From Streptomyces finlayi (GTDB lineage Bacteria; Actinomycetota; Actinomycetes; Streptomycetales; Streptomycetaceae), in contig NZ_CP045702.1 of assembly GCF_014216315.1 (NCBI RefSeq), positions 3,720,001-3,784,000 on the forward strand: a stretch of 64,000 bases of DNA, given 5' to 3'. A program made the position numbers and the translations under genes. Of the stretch, positions 32,927 to 41,622 are shown piece by piece. Below the pieces are notes generated by a model. The model was not told the origin of the DNA, did not search any database, and saw nothing but the letters and a program-made list of their open reading frames with translations. Every line of letters begins with the position of its first letter. The first letter of the stretch is position 1.

Positions 32927-34720
32927 TCAGTCCCGCTTGTGTCCCTCTCCCCACCGAGTGAGGAGATCCAGCTGCTCCACCGCATCGCGCCAATCCTCGA
33001 GAAGGACCTCGCATTGGCGGAGCGCCTTGTCCATCGTGGCGACAGCCTCGTGTCGCAATTGGTCTCCGTGATCGCGTACGCGCCTTCTGCGGAACGGGAC
33101 GCTTCCGAACTCCCAGACCGCCCCAGTGAAGAGTCCGATCGTGAGCAGCGCGAAGAACCAACGTGCTGCGCCATCGACGAACGGCACCACCAGCGCCAGC
33201 GTGAACGCACCGACTACCAAGGCGCCGATCACGCGTGGCCATCTGCGCGCGACAGCGTCCGATCGAACCTGAGTCTGTCGCTCGATATGCGTGTCGAGTT
33301 CATCGACAACCCTGCCTGACTGCACCATCATCTGCGGGTCCGTCGGGACGGAGCAGTCCCAGCCCGCGACGCTCAACGTGATGTGACGCGGGAGGCGATT
33401 GCGGGAGGCAGTGACGAGCCGTTGCGCAGCCTCCTCCAAATCCGGCCAAATGGCCCGCAAAGCCATGCGGCGAGCCGGTTGGCTGAGCCGTACTTCGTCT
33501 GGCTCGAAGATGGCCTGATCGAGGAGTTCCATGAGTGCGATCGGGGCGCCGTCGGGGGACACTGACGATTCATGGGCCCTGTCAGCCGCCTCAAGGTCTC
33601 CGCCGTGTTCGATGACCCGCTCAAGTCGCCGCATCCTCTCGCGCATGTCTGCTTCATCCGGCTCGAGTTGATCGATGAGACGTTCGAGGGCGCTCTCCAC
33701 ATGGCCGCCATTACCGACCGGCGTATCGGCTCCGTCGAACCCATCAGGGAACATGTGCTCAAGGTGGGTCAAGGTCCTGTCGGGCACCGTCGATAGTTCC
33801 CAAGCACCCCGGAGCACCTCCCATTGGTCTCCGCATGTCTTGCGTAGATCTGCATACCGGTTCTCGGTAAGGCGACCGCGGAGGTTCAATAGCCGGGACC
33901 CCAGCTGGGTGCTACCGAGTATGCCGACCGATGCAGGTGCACTGGTTGAAAGGGGCGAGACCCCTCGGTTCCATCGCGCCATGGCCTGCCGGGTGTAGCC
34001 GAGTGCCTTCTCGCCCAGTTCCTTGCCGGCGATCGCGTCCAGGACGACCAAGAAGTCTTGCCCCAGTTCATCAGGATCGAGCGACTGGAGGTAGAGGTCC
34101 ATCCACGCAGCGGCTTCGGTTTCGTCTCCGAGGCGAGAACACGTAAATGAGAAGAAGAGGTTGGCCTTCGCGGCGTCCAACGCGCAAGCATGCGCCCGCG
34201 CGCGCTCACCCTGCTCCTCCTCATCGCGGAACTTAGCTGCAACTGCCATAGTGGCGGGCGCTAGCCAGTACGTTGGCTCAAGGAGCAGCCGCTCCTCGGA
34301 GCATGCCCGCACAGTGGCTGTGTTCACCACGTTTCTGTAGACGGCCTGTGCGGTGAGAGTGTGCACCAGGCCGCGGGCCAGGGCACGGGTCTTTTTGCGC
34401 TGTGCGAAGCTTGCATGCCACTCGGTAGTCAGCCGAGAGAGCTCTGCCTGGGCTTTGGAGACTTCCCGGTCACGTCCGTACTGTTCGATAAAGGTGTCGA
34501 GGGTGTGGCGCGTGTCGGTGACCGCGCTCTCCAGCCCTGCGATCTCCTGTCGCACATTGCCGACCTCACCGCTAAGCCTCACGACGTCCGCCTCCACGCC
34601 TTGCAGCCCCTCCCTGAAGCCGGACAGCTTCACCTCGTGACGCCCTTGCCCCTCCTCTATGCCTTGGATCCGTTCGCCGAGTCGCTGAAGTGCCGTGTCC
34701 AGGCCAAGCTCGTCGTCCAT
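32927..34720 (-). CDS. Large coiled-coil protein with C-terminal membrane hairpin
   Basis: I recognise no family. The 597-residue protein has an N-terminal coiled coil (about residues 5-90: LQRLGERIQGIEEGQGRHEV ... SGEVGNVRQEIAGLESAV) and a long helical middle region (about 100-450). Near residues 490-540 are two membrane helices (VIGALVVGAFTLALVVPFV; WFFALLTIGLFTGAVWEF), then a coiled C-terminal tail. It could be a membrane-associated sensor or scaffold. It precedes the kinase gene by 44 bases on the same strand, so the two are probably co-transcribed. The ATG is preceded by GGGGG. Confidence 0.75.
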   Translation of the reverse strand: MDDELGLDTALQRLGERIQGIEEGQGRHEVKLSGFREGLQGVEADVVRLSGEVGNVRQEIAGLESAVTDTRHTLDTFIEQYGRDREVSKAQAELSRLTTEWHASFAQRKKTRALARGLVHTLTAQAVYRNVVNTATVRACSEERLLLEPTYWLAPATMAVAAKFRDEEEQGERARAHACALDAAKANLFFSFTCSRLGDETEAAAWMDLYLQSLDPDELGQDFLVVLDAIAGKELGEKALGYTRQAMARWNRGVSPLSTSAPASVGILGSTQLGSRLLNLRGRLTENRYADLRKTCGDQWEVLRGAWELSTVPDRTLTHLEHMFPDGFDGADTPVGNGGHVESALERLIDQLEPDEADMRERMRRLERVIEHGGDLEAADRAHESSVSPDGAPIALMELLDQAIFEPDEVRLSQPARRMALRAIWPDLEEAAQRLVTASRNRLPRHITLSVAGWDCSVPTDPQMMVQSGRVVDELDTHIERQTQVRSDAVARRWPRVIGALVVGAFTLALVVPFVDGAARWFFALLTIGLFTGAVWEFGSVPFRRRRVRDHGDQLRHEAVATMDKALRQCEVLLEDWRDAVEQLDLLTRWGEGHKRD

Positions 34721-34896
34721 GACATCCCCCCGGCCATCACCAACTGCGTTGTGTGCCTGGTCATTGTCGACTCGATTGAGCTGCTGGTCGGCCAACTGGC
34801 TTAAATTGGTTGGTAAATGAGTCGTTTCGGTCACTGTCGGGGCGGGATGGCAGTATGGCGTTTCACATGAACAGACCGACCGAACGGGAGCGCACC

Positions 34897-35646
34897 GTGC
34901 GCGAGATCGTCTATCTGTCGGAAAGCAAACTGCGGCAGTTCGTACCTGAGCCACGGCGTGTCCCGCGGACGGGTGCTCTCCGCGTGACCACGCCGTTGGG
35001 AGGCATCGACATGGACGCGCCGGTGCCCAACGTGGAACAAGGGCAGCTGCGGCACCTTCGCGATGTTTCCAAGCACGTTGAGCTTATGGCGGACTGGTAC
35101 ACACAGCCTGACCTGCGGCCCGGCCAGTGGGTGCAGTTCGAAGCACCACTTCGTTGCGTGACGCTCGGTGGCGCTCACCAAGACCTCGTACTGTTCGTGG
35201 ACCCTTCAAGCCGAGGGAGAACAGGCTCAGTGACGGACGGGGACTGCCGTCTGCTCATGCATGGGTCGGCCCGTCATCTCAAGGGCTGGGCCCCGGTGTC
35301 AATAGACGGTCCCGCGCTAGAAGTGGAGAACTCGGCCTCCAGCCTGGGAACTGCATTCGTCACCAGGGCCGGACAGGTAGTGGAGACGCTCACCAGGCAC
35401 CGCGACCCGCTGCTACTGGAGCAGAGTCCATCCCCGGAAGCGGCGCGCCTGCACCGCCGGGGCGTGCAGGAGCTGCTAGATGCGTTGGACGATGAGGACG
35501 GCAGCATCGATATGTCCGCAATGATGACTGGATACGCGCGTGTTACGGGAATTCTTTCGGGTGCCGGTGCCACCTCTCGGTGCGTAGTGGCTAGCCCCCT
35601 CGTTGTGGAGTACGCGGCAGCCGACTCTTTGAGGGATTCCATGTGA
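34897..35646 (+). CDS. DUF7019/SAVMC3_10250-like protein
   Basis: The 249-residue protein begins MREIVYLSESKLRQFVPEPR, which resembles actinobacterial proteins annotated as SAVMC3_10250 family (DUF7019). A beta-rich middle follows (PGQWVQFEAPLRCVTLGG, HQDLVLFVD), then LLMHGSARHL near residue 120. The GTG at 34897 has GGGAG six bases upstream and fits this family better than ATG 34855. It is divergent from the coiled-coil/kinase pair across a 176-base gap. The family assignment is from memory and moderate; biochemical function is unknown. Confidence 0.6.
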   Translation: MREIVYLSESKLRQFVPEPRRVPRTGALRVTTPLGGIDMDAPVPNVEQGQLRHLRDVSKHVELMADWYTQPDLRPGQWVQFEAPLRCVTLGGAHQDLVLFVDPSSRGRTGSVTDGDCRLLMHGSARHLKGWAPVSIDGPALEVENSASSLGTAFVTRAGQVVETLTRHRDPLLLEQSPSPEAARLHRRGVQELLDALDDEDGSIDMSAMMTGYARVTGILSGAGATSRCVVASPLVVEYAAADSLRDSM

Positions 35647-35732
35647 TTGCACAGCGACTTCGCGTGCCAGGACGCTAAACCCACGGTGCCAGCGAAGTGC
35701 CTGCTGGGCCCTAACTCCCGGTAACGCGGCAA

Positions 35733-36635
35733 TTAGCCGAGTTGCTTGCCACCTTCGGTGGCAATCTGCTCGAAGACTGCCTGGCCAGCGGCAAAGTCCG
35801 AGTCAGGAATCGGCCAGTGGATCACGATTTCGGTGAAGCCGAGCTCACGGTGGCGGCCGGCGAAATCAACGAATGCGTCTACGGACTCCAGCGGACGGTT
35901 CCGGTCGGGCGTGAAGCCGTGGAGCAGGATCTTGTCGAGTTCGGGCGCGTCGCGGTCGATCTCCTCACATGCCTTGCCGAGTTTCTCAATCTGGCCGCGA
36001 AGGGCTTCCACCGACTGCTCCGGGGTGCCCGTCTCGTACAGCTTCGGGTCGCCGGTCGTCACCCACGCCTGCCCGTGGCGGGCGGCCAGCTTCAGGCCGC
36101 GTGGGCCGGTCGCCGCCACCGCGAACGGCAGTCGAGGTCGCTGCAGGCAGCCGGGGAGGTTCCGGGCCTCCTCGGCCGTGTAGAAGTCCCCCTCCTGGGA
36201 GACCGCGTCCTCGGTGAGCAACCGGTCGAGCAGCGGCACGAACTCGGCGAACCGGTCCGCTCGCTCCCTCGGCGTCCATTGCTCCTGCCCCAGCGCCGTC
36301 GCGTCGAAGCCGTTGCCGCCGGCCCCAATGCCGAGGGTGATCCGCCCGCCGGAGACGTCGTCGAGCGAGATCAGCTCCTTGGCGAGCGTCACCGGGTGCC
36401 TGAAATTAGGCGACGTAACGAGGGTGCCCAAGCGCAGGCGGTCCGTGGCCGTGGCCGCGGCGGCGAGGGTGGGCAGAGCGCCGAACCACGGACCGTCGCG
36501 GAAGGTGCGCCAGGAGAGGTGGTCGTAGGTGTACGCCGCGTGGAAGCCGAGCTCTTCGGCGCGCTGCCACTTGGCACGGCCTCCCTCGTGCCAACGGTCG
36601 ACGGGAAGGATCACGGTGCTCAGGCGCAGACTCAT
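35733..36635 (-). CDS. Intact LLM-class (F420/flavin-dependent) oxidoreductase
   Basis: The 300-residue protein is a full-length luciferase-like monooxygenase: LSTVILPVDRWHEGGRAKWQ, YTYDHLSWRTFRDGPWFGAL, LGTLVTSPNFRHPVTLAKEL and VSGGRITLGIGAGGNGFD. It probably uses F420 or FMN to reduce or oxidise a small substrate. It is homologous along its whole length to the split gene whose halves flank the element, but lies in the opposite orientation. Its integrase-site equivalent (GTTACGTCGCCTAATTT) differs from the target sequence at several bases around the core. ATG 36635 gives the expected start. Confidence 0.93.
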   Translation of the reverse strand: MSLRLSTVILPVDRWHEGGRAKWQRAEELGFHAAYTYDHLSWRTFRDGPWFGALPTLAAAATATDRLRLGTLVTSPNFRHPVTLAKELISLDDVSGGRITLGIGAGGNGFDATALGQEQWTPRERADRFAEFVPLLDRLLTEDAVSQEGDFYTAEEARNLPGCLQRPRLPFAVAATGPRGLKLAARHGQAWVTTGDPKLYETGTPEQSVEALRGQIEKLGKACEEIDRDAPELDKILLHGFTPDRNRPLESVDAFVDFAGRHRELGFTEIVIHWPIPDSDFAAGQAVFEQIATEGGKQLG

Positions 36636-36753
36636 GCCACTGAGCCTATGCCGGACTCGGCCCTCGTCTCCTCCCGAGCGAAGACGAGCGGGGGCTGCAG
36701 GGGCTGCTCGACGTCGCACGTGGCGGCGAGATCGTCGGTCCCTTGGCGTCCGC

Positions 36754-37233
36754 TCATCGCGCGGCGGTGACCGACCAGCCGTAGCGGGAGAAGACGGGGC
36801 CACCGTTCCGATAGGCGGCCAGGGCTTGTGCAGAGGTCGGGAACGCAGGCTCGGGCAAGCGGTTGGCGGTGATCCACTGGGCCGCCAGGTGCTTGTCCGG
36901 TTCGGCGTTGGTCAGTTCTCCGGCCCATGTGTCGGTGGCGAAGACGAACAGGACGAAGTGACCGGCCTGGTCCCGGCCCTGTTCGATGTGGATGACGTGG
37001 ACGAGTGCGAGATCCGCCGCGGCGACGAGCAGGCCGGTCTCCTCCGCGAGTTCGCGAGCGGCGGCCTCGTCGAGGGCTTCGCCCGGTTCGGCCTTGCCAC
37101 CGGGAAGGGTCCAGGCCGGTTGCGGGGACCAGTCACGTGCGGCGTAGTGCACAGCGGCGATCGTGCCGGCGCGTTTGTCATGGACGATCACGCTGACCAT
37201 GTTGCGGCTGTTCATCACGCTGGTGCTCGTCAC
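36754..37233 (-). CDS. NUDIX hydrolase
   Basis: The roughly 159-residue protein has a complete NUDIX box (GGKAEPGEALDEAAARELAE-ETGL) and NMVSVIVHDKRAGTIAAVHY before it. NUDIX enzymes hydrolyse nucleoside diphosphates linked to another moiety, such as nucleotide sugars. GTG 37233 is chosen for spacing to AAGGA; GTG 37242 touches it. It follows the FkbM gene on the same strand, 82 bases away, near glycosyltransferases, so a sugar-nucleotide substrate is possible. Confidence 0.88.
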   Translation of the reverse strand: MTSTSVMNSRNMVSVIVHDKRAGTIAAVHYAARDWSPQPAWTLPGGKAEPGEALDEAAARELAEETGLLVAAADLALVHVIHIEQGRDQAGHFVLFVFATDTWAGELTNAEPDKHLAAQWITANRLPEPAFPTSAQALAAYRNGGPVFSRYGWSVTAAR

Positions 37234-37315
37234 AGTGCCCACTCCTTGCTGCCAGAAGATGTCGGTGGTCCGGCTGCGTGGTTCAGCCTGGGCCCGCCGC
37301 TCGGACGGGTGCTTC

Positions 37316-38233
37316 TCAGCACCCGAGCATGAGGCGGTCGGCGTTGAAGGGGGAGAAGACCAGGTCGGTCATGTGAGTCGGGGTTTCGGTGCATCGGACG
37401 GGCACTTGTGGCCGGCGCATGTCTTTGGGGTAGGTGGCCGGGTCGTAGTCGTTGGTGAGCTTGTACGCGTGAAAGCCATGTTCGCGGAGGGTGTTAATGA
37501 TGCCGATAGTGCTCTCGCCCTGCTTGGTCAGGAGCCTGGGCGCGACTTCCACAACAAGTTCCGCGTCGTCCGGCAGGCGAGGGAGCGCGGGTAGCAGTCC
37601 ACGGATGGCTGCTGCTTCGGCGCCTTCGACATCGATCTTGATGATGCGGGTAGTGGCTAGTTCGGCCTGGCTGACCAGGTCGGTCAGGGGCGCGGTGGGA
37701 GCTTCGAAGGCCGCGTGGACGGAGCGGGGCCGGACAGCGGTGGTGTGGCCGAGGTTGGCGGGGTCCTCCAGGTACAGGGTCAGCGTGCCGTGGCTGTCGG
37801 AGGCGGCGGAGCGAACGGCACGGATGTTGGTGCGGTGGTTGGCAGCGATCGCTGTGGTCAGGTCATCGTGGAACTGCGGAGACGGCTCGATGGCGACGAC
37901 GCGGCCGTGGGGGCCGACGGCGCGGGACGCCAGGAAGCTGAAGGCGCCGCGGTGGGCTCCGACGTCGATAAAGGTGTCCCCGGGCTGGAGCCGGTCGCGC
38001 AAGAAGGCGCTCAGATTCGGCTCCCACTCGCCGAACAGGTATTGGTAGCGCTGGATGACGTCGCTGGTCGTGACGCCGACCTTGTCGCCGGATCGCAGCC
38101 GGATGGTAGTGCGGACGGGGCGGGTGCGCAGGTGTTCGTCGAGGAAGTGGTCGACGAGCCGTGCCTTGCCCACGGTTCCAGGGGCGTGGCGGACGTAAGC
38201 CCGCAGCGCGCGGGCGAGAGCGGAGGCGGACAC
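37316..38233 (-). CDS. FkbM-family methyltransferase
   Basis: The 305-residue protein has the SAM-binding motif GDTFIDVGAHRGAFSFLASR, VVAIEPSPQFHDDL and the FkbM signature RIIKIDVEGAEAAAIRGL. Such enzymes O-methylate sugars or small-molecule hydroxyls. It sits between a NUDIX gene and a P-loop kinase gene in a block of glycosyltransferases, which suggests tailoring of a glycan or glycosylated metabolite. Confidence 0.92.
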   Translation of the reverse strand: MSASALARALRAYVRHAPGTVGKARLVDHFLDEHLRTRPVRTTIRLRSGDKVGVTTSDVIQRYQYLFGEWEPNLSAFLRDRLQPGDTFIDVGAHRGAFSFLASRAVGPHGRVVAIEPSPQFHDDLTTAIAANHRTNIRAVRSAASDSHGTLTLYLEDPANLGHTTAVRPRSVHAAFEAPTAPLTDLVSQAELATTRIIKIDVEGAEAAAIRGLLPALPRLPDDAELVVEVAPRLLTKQGESTIGIINTLREHGFHAYKLTNDYDPATYPKDMRRPQVPVRCTETPTHMTDLVFSPFNADRLMLGC

Positions 38234-38334
38234 GGGTGACTCCTTCGGTTGGCGGATGCAGGGAACAGGGGCCCGGGTCGGTCGGCGGTGACAGACTGGC
38301 CGGAGAACGCTTGGGGTGATGAGGGGAGCCGGCG

Positions 38335-38835
38335 GTGGCCGAAAGCACTCCGGTGGTGTTCCTGCTGGTGGGGCTCACCGGTTCGGGGAAGACCACCTAT
38401 GCGCAGCGGAAGCTGGAGCCTCGGGGTGCTGTGCGGCTGTCAGTGGACGAGGTCGTCTACGAGCGGCACGGCCGGTACGGCGTCGACTACCCGGAGAACA
38501 CCTACTTCGAGAAGGAGTCCCCGGTCGTCGCCGAGCTGCACCGGCGGCTTGCCGAGCTGGTGGCGGAGGGCCGGGACGTGGTGTGGGACCACGGGCTGTG
38601 GCCGCGCAAGGACCGCGACGCGATGAAGGAGCTGGTGGAGTCGGCCGGCGGGCAGTGGCGGCTGCTGTACTTCCCGGTGATGCGCGACGAACTGCTCCGT
38701 CGGCTGGTGGAACGTAACGAGCGGGCGGATGCCAACGCGCTGGTCGTCACGCCGGAGGCCCTGGACGACTTCTTCGCGCGCTTCGAAGTACCTCAGGACG
38801 AGGGCGAGGAGATCGTGGAGCCGGGCTGGTTCTGA
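38335..38835 (+). CDS. P-loop kinase (AAA/zeta-toxin-like small kinase)
   Basis: The 166-residue protein starts with a Walker A motif VGLTGSGKTTYAQ and has SVDEVVYERHGRYGVDY after it, WDHGLWPRKDRDAM and a LID-like region (RRLVERNERADANALVV). It resembles small-molecule or nucleotide kinases and zeta-toxin-type predicted kinases. The substrate is unknown. It is divergent from the FkbM gene, and its 3' end overlaps the opposing glycosyltransferase gene by 43 bases. Confidence 0.85.
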   Translation: MAESTPVVFLLVGLTGSGKTTYAQRKLEPRGAVRLSVDEVVYERHGRYGVDYPENTYFEKESPVVAELHRRLAELVAEGRDVVWDHGLWPRKDRDAMKELVESAGGQWRLLYFPVMRDELLRRLVERNERADANALVVTPEALDDFFARFEVPQDEGEEIVEPGWF

Positions 38836-39689
38836 GGCGCGTGCGGACGCCAGTTGGCGGCGATCCTGGCGGCTTCGGCGGCCCAGCCGTTCGGTAGGCG
38901 GTCGAGGATGACGTGGCGGAACCCGAGGCGGGGGTCGGAGACATCGATGCGGCCGTGGTGACGGTCGATGTGCAGCAGCAGGCGGGACGCCTCGCTGCGG
39001 ACGGCCGGGGTGTGCTCGGACCACTCTCCGGAAGTGAACTGCTTGACCCGTCGCTGCAGGTCATCCAGGACGCCCGAGCGCCACTTGAAGTGATGCACGC
39101 ACGCGAGCGTGTCCGGGGCCGGTTTGTGGCCCGGTGCCCGGTGGTTACCGGATGCCATCGTCACCGAGGAGTGGGCGAGGACGATCTTGCGTGGGTCGCC
39201 CTTGAGGAGCCGGTAGGTGAGGTGCCCGCCGAGCGGGAAGGCCCGGTCCAGTCCGGTTTCCGGGCGCCAGAAGGCCAGGCGGCCGTCGTTCGTGACACGG
39301 TCGAGCAACAGCCCGCCGATCACCTTCTGTCTGGTGGCCTCGGCCTGGGCGATCACGGTGGAGAGCGGGGCCGGGTAGGTCTGGAACTCGTCGGAGTCGG
39401 CGATCAGGTGCCATCCGGGCCCAGCCTGGTTGCGCAAGTCGTCGCGGAGCCGGGTGTTGGTGTGCTCGTGCCACGGCCCGGTACTGACTCGGGCCGGGAT
39501 GACTCCGAGAGCGTGGCTGGCTGCGATGAGCTGGTGGCGCCAGGCGTCGGGGACGTGGTCGGGAAAGTGGAAGGCGAGGTGGAACCGCTCGATGCCGAGC
39601 CCGCGGTAGTGGGCGGTCCAGGCGGACAGCAGGGCCGGTTCGACCGGGCCGATCACCGCGACCAGGGCGGGAGAGATGGGCGTCGTCAT
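38793..39689 (-). CDS. Glycosyltransferase, GT2/GT92-like (fourth gene of GT operon)
   Basis: The 298-residue protein has an early region ALVAVIGPVEPALLSAWTAH and LGIERFHLAFHFPD, then HLIADSDEFQTYP with a DSDE metal-binding motif as in Glyco_tranf_2_4 enzymes. A late His-rich part (HHFKWRSGVLDDLQRRV) follows. ATG 39689 is used because AAGGA lies six bases upstream; it overlaps the previous gene's stop (ATGA). Confidence 0.8.
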   Translation of the reverse strand: MTTPISPALVAVIGPVEPALLSAWTAHYRGLGIERFHLAFHFPDHVPDAWRHQLIAASHALGVIPARVSTGPWHEHTNTRLRDDLRNQAGPGWHLIADSDEFQTYPAPLSTVIAQAEATRQKVIGGLLLDRVTNDGRLAFWRPETGLDRAFPLGGHLTYRLLKGDPRKIVLAHSSVTMASGNHRAPGHKPAPDTLACVHHFKWRSGVLDDLQRRVKQFTSGEWSEHTPAVRSEASRLLLHIDRHHGRIDVSDPRLGFRHVILDRLPNGWAAEAARIAANWRPHAPQNQPGSTISSPSS

Positions 39690-40921
39690 CGGCACTCCTT
39701 GGCCAGGCGGGTATAGGCGTCGGTGAGGAAGGCGGCCTGGTCGGCTGCCGCGTGCATGTCCAGAGCTTCGGGCGCCGATGGCCCCGGGCGGACCGGTGGC
39801 TCGGCCGCGAGTTTGTCCAGCGCCTTGGCAAGTGCGTTCGGGTCACCGGCCGGGAAGAACTGGGCCCACGGCTCCCCTGTGAGCCGGGCGACCAGCTCGG
39901 GGTCGTGTGCGGAGACGATCAGCGGTACGGCGAGGCGGGCGGTATCCATGACCAGTCCCGATTCCTTGCCCACGCCGGGCTTCCGGGCGACGAGGGCCGC
40001 GTCAGCGGCGGCGTACACCAGTCGCAGGATCTGATCCGCGACCGGCCCGGGCACCGTGTGGAGGCGGACGTTCGGCAGCTGATGCCAGCGTGTGAGGGTG
40101 CTGTCGTCCAGTGGGGCGCCACACACCAGGACGTGCAGCGGCTCGGTAAGGCGGGCGAGGGCTGCGTCGATGGTGGCGATGTCCTTGTACGGCCACCAGC
40201 CCCCGACCACGCACACTGCCTTCGCGTCGGCGGGGATGGTGAAGACGGCACGGGCGTCCTCGCGCTCGGCGCCGGTCACCCGCCGGCCGTCGTCGACCGC
40301 GAACGCCCGCACCTCACCGCGGAGGCGTGGGAAGGCCGGCGCGGCCTGGTCGCGGACGGCCGTGGTCGGGTACAGCGCGATCACCCGCTTCTCACCTCTG
40401 CGAGCGATCCGGCCCAGCCATCGGATCGGAAGGTCCTCGGTGGTGACCACTTCATGGACGAACCGCAGGTGCGGGGTGCCGCCGAGCAAGGCCGCGGCAC
40501 CGTGCAGGGCCTCACTCGCGGTGAGGATCACGACCGTCGCGGCCCCAGGGGCAAGGTGGCGCGCGGTGCGAAGACAGGCGGCTTCGGCCAGGCACCGGGC
40601 GAGAAGGGTGACCTGGTGCGGGAATCTGCGGACCGTCGGCGGCCAGCGCCGGGAGGCTAAGACCTGCCGGCCGGCGGCGGAGACCCGTGCTGACGCCCGC
40701 GCGGCGGCCAGAAGGATCTTTGCCGCAGGCCCGGCCGGACCGATGGTGACACGGGTGCTGGACCGCACCAGCGGGCCTAGGTCATCGCTCAGGCCGCCTG
40801 GGGCGATGACGAGGCTGTCCGGCCGCACGGAGGCGAGTGCCGCCAGCGTGCGCTGGTGGTGTCCGCCGCCTTGGTGCGCGTACGGCTCGATCAGCACCAG
40901 TGGCCCGGGGTCGGGGTTCAT
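39686..40921 (-). CDS. Glycosyltransferase, GT4-like (third gene of GT operon)
   Basis: The 411-residue protein looks like a GT-B enzyme: IEPYAHQGGGHHQRTLAAL at the start, CVVGGWWPYKDIATIDAALA at the start of the nucleotide-sugar domain and VARKPGVGKESGLVMDTARL near the donor site. The donor sugar is not predictable. The ATG overlaps the previous gene's stop by four bases. Confidence 0.82.
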   Translation of the reverse strand: MNPDPGPLVLIEPYAHQGGGHHQRTLAALASVRPDSLVIAPGGLSDDLGPLVRSSTRVTIGPAGPAAKILLAAARASARVSAAGRQVLASRRWPPTVRRFPHQVTLLARCLAEAACLRTARHLAPGAATVVILTASEALHGAAALLGGTPHLRFVHEVVTTEDLPIRWLGRIARRGEKRVIALYPTTAVRDQAAPAFPRLRGEVRAFAVDDGRRVTGAEREDARAVFTIPADAKAVCVVGGWWPYKDIATIDAALARLTEPLHVLVCGAPLDDSTLTRWHQLPNVRLHTVPGPVADQILRLVYAAADAALVARKPGVGKESGLVMDTARLAVPLIVSAHDPELVARLTGEPWAQFFPAGDPNALAKALDKLAAEPPVRPGPSAPEALDMHAAADQAAFLTDAYTRLAKECR

Positions 40922-41622
40922 CCGGTGACCGCCTGCTCGCCGTACAACGTGGTGAAGTGCTGGTACAGCCAGGGCGGGTCGTTGAGCGCCTCGAAGTGCT
41001 GCGGGTTGCGCGCGGCGACCTTGGCGAAGTCGACTCCGTCGCGGGCGCCGGCTGCTGAGTAGGCGGCGAATTCGCCGTCGCGACTGGCCATCCAGGCGGC
41101 GATGCGTTCCTGGGCGGAGACGTCGGTCATGCCGTACTCGCTGCCACGCGCGAGCATCGCGCACTCGCGGAAGCCCGCCCTCCACGCGTGGAACGGGGTT
41201 TGGTTGAACCTCGTGACCCCGGCGGTCTGGCGACAGAACTCGACCCGGCCGGGCAGCGCGGCCAGGACGTCGACGGCCTTGCCCATTTCCCTCAACGCTG
41301 AGCGGCGGATCAGCTTGAGCCCGCCGTAGCCGTAGGTCAGGCCGTTGACCGGGTTGACCGCCTGCCAGACCCGCATTGCCACCCCGTCGGAAAGCGGTTC
41401 CACCGTGGCGGTGGGGAACTCGGGGTCGATGGCGAAGTCGCCGTCAGCAAGAAAGAACGTCTCGGTGTCGACCATCTCGGCGGTGAGCCGGTAAGCGCGT
41501 CGCATTCCGCGGACTCCGTGTAGGCGCTTGACGGTGCCGCCCAGCACCCGGGCGAGGCGGGTGTGCAGTGAGCTGGCCAGTGGCTCGTCGTAGGAGAGCT
41601 GGACCGCGTCGAAGCTGGTCAC
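40918..41622 (-). CDS. Glycosyltransferase-like protein (second gene of GT operon)
   Basis: The 234-residue protein contains FLADGDFAIDPEF, which resembles a GT-A DXD metal site, then NGLTYGYGGLKLIRRSAL and FHAWRAGFRECAMLARGSEY. The pattern recalls small GT-A-type proteins with a short N-terminus. Family assignment is weaker than for its neighbours. It overlaps both neighbours by four bases, so it is certainly part of the operon. Confidence 0.68.
   Translation of the reverse strand: MTSFDAVQLSYDEPLASSLHTRLARVLGGTVKRLHGVRGMRRAYRLTAEMVDTETFFLADGDFAIDPEFPTATVEPLSDGVAMRVWQAVNPVNGLTYGYGGLKLIRRSALREMGKAVDVLAALPGRVEFCRQTAGVTRFNQTPFHAWRAGFRECAMLARGSEYGMTDVSAQERIAAWMASRDGEFAAYSAAGARDGVDFAKVAARNPQHFEALNDPPWLYQHFTTLYGEQAVTG

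Noticed and set aside
34860..34873. GTTTCACATGAACA, resembling parS
   Set aside because: Only 11 of 14 bases match and the palindrome is broken; expected by chance, and it lies inside foreign DNA.
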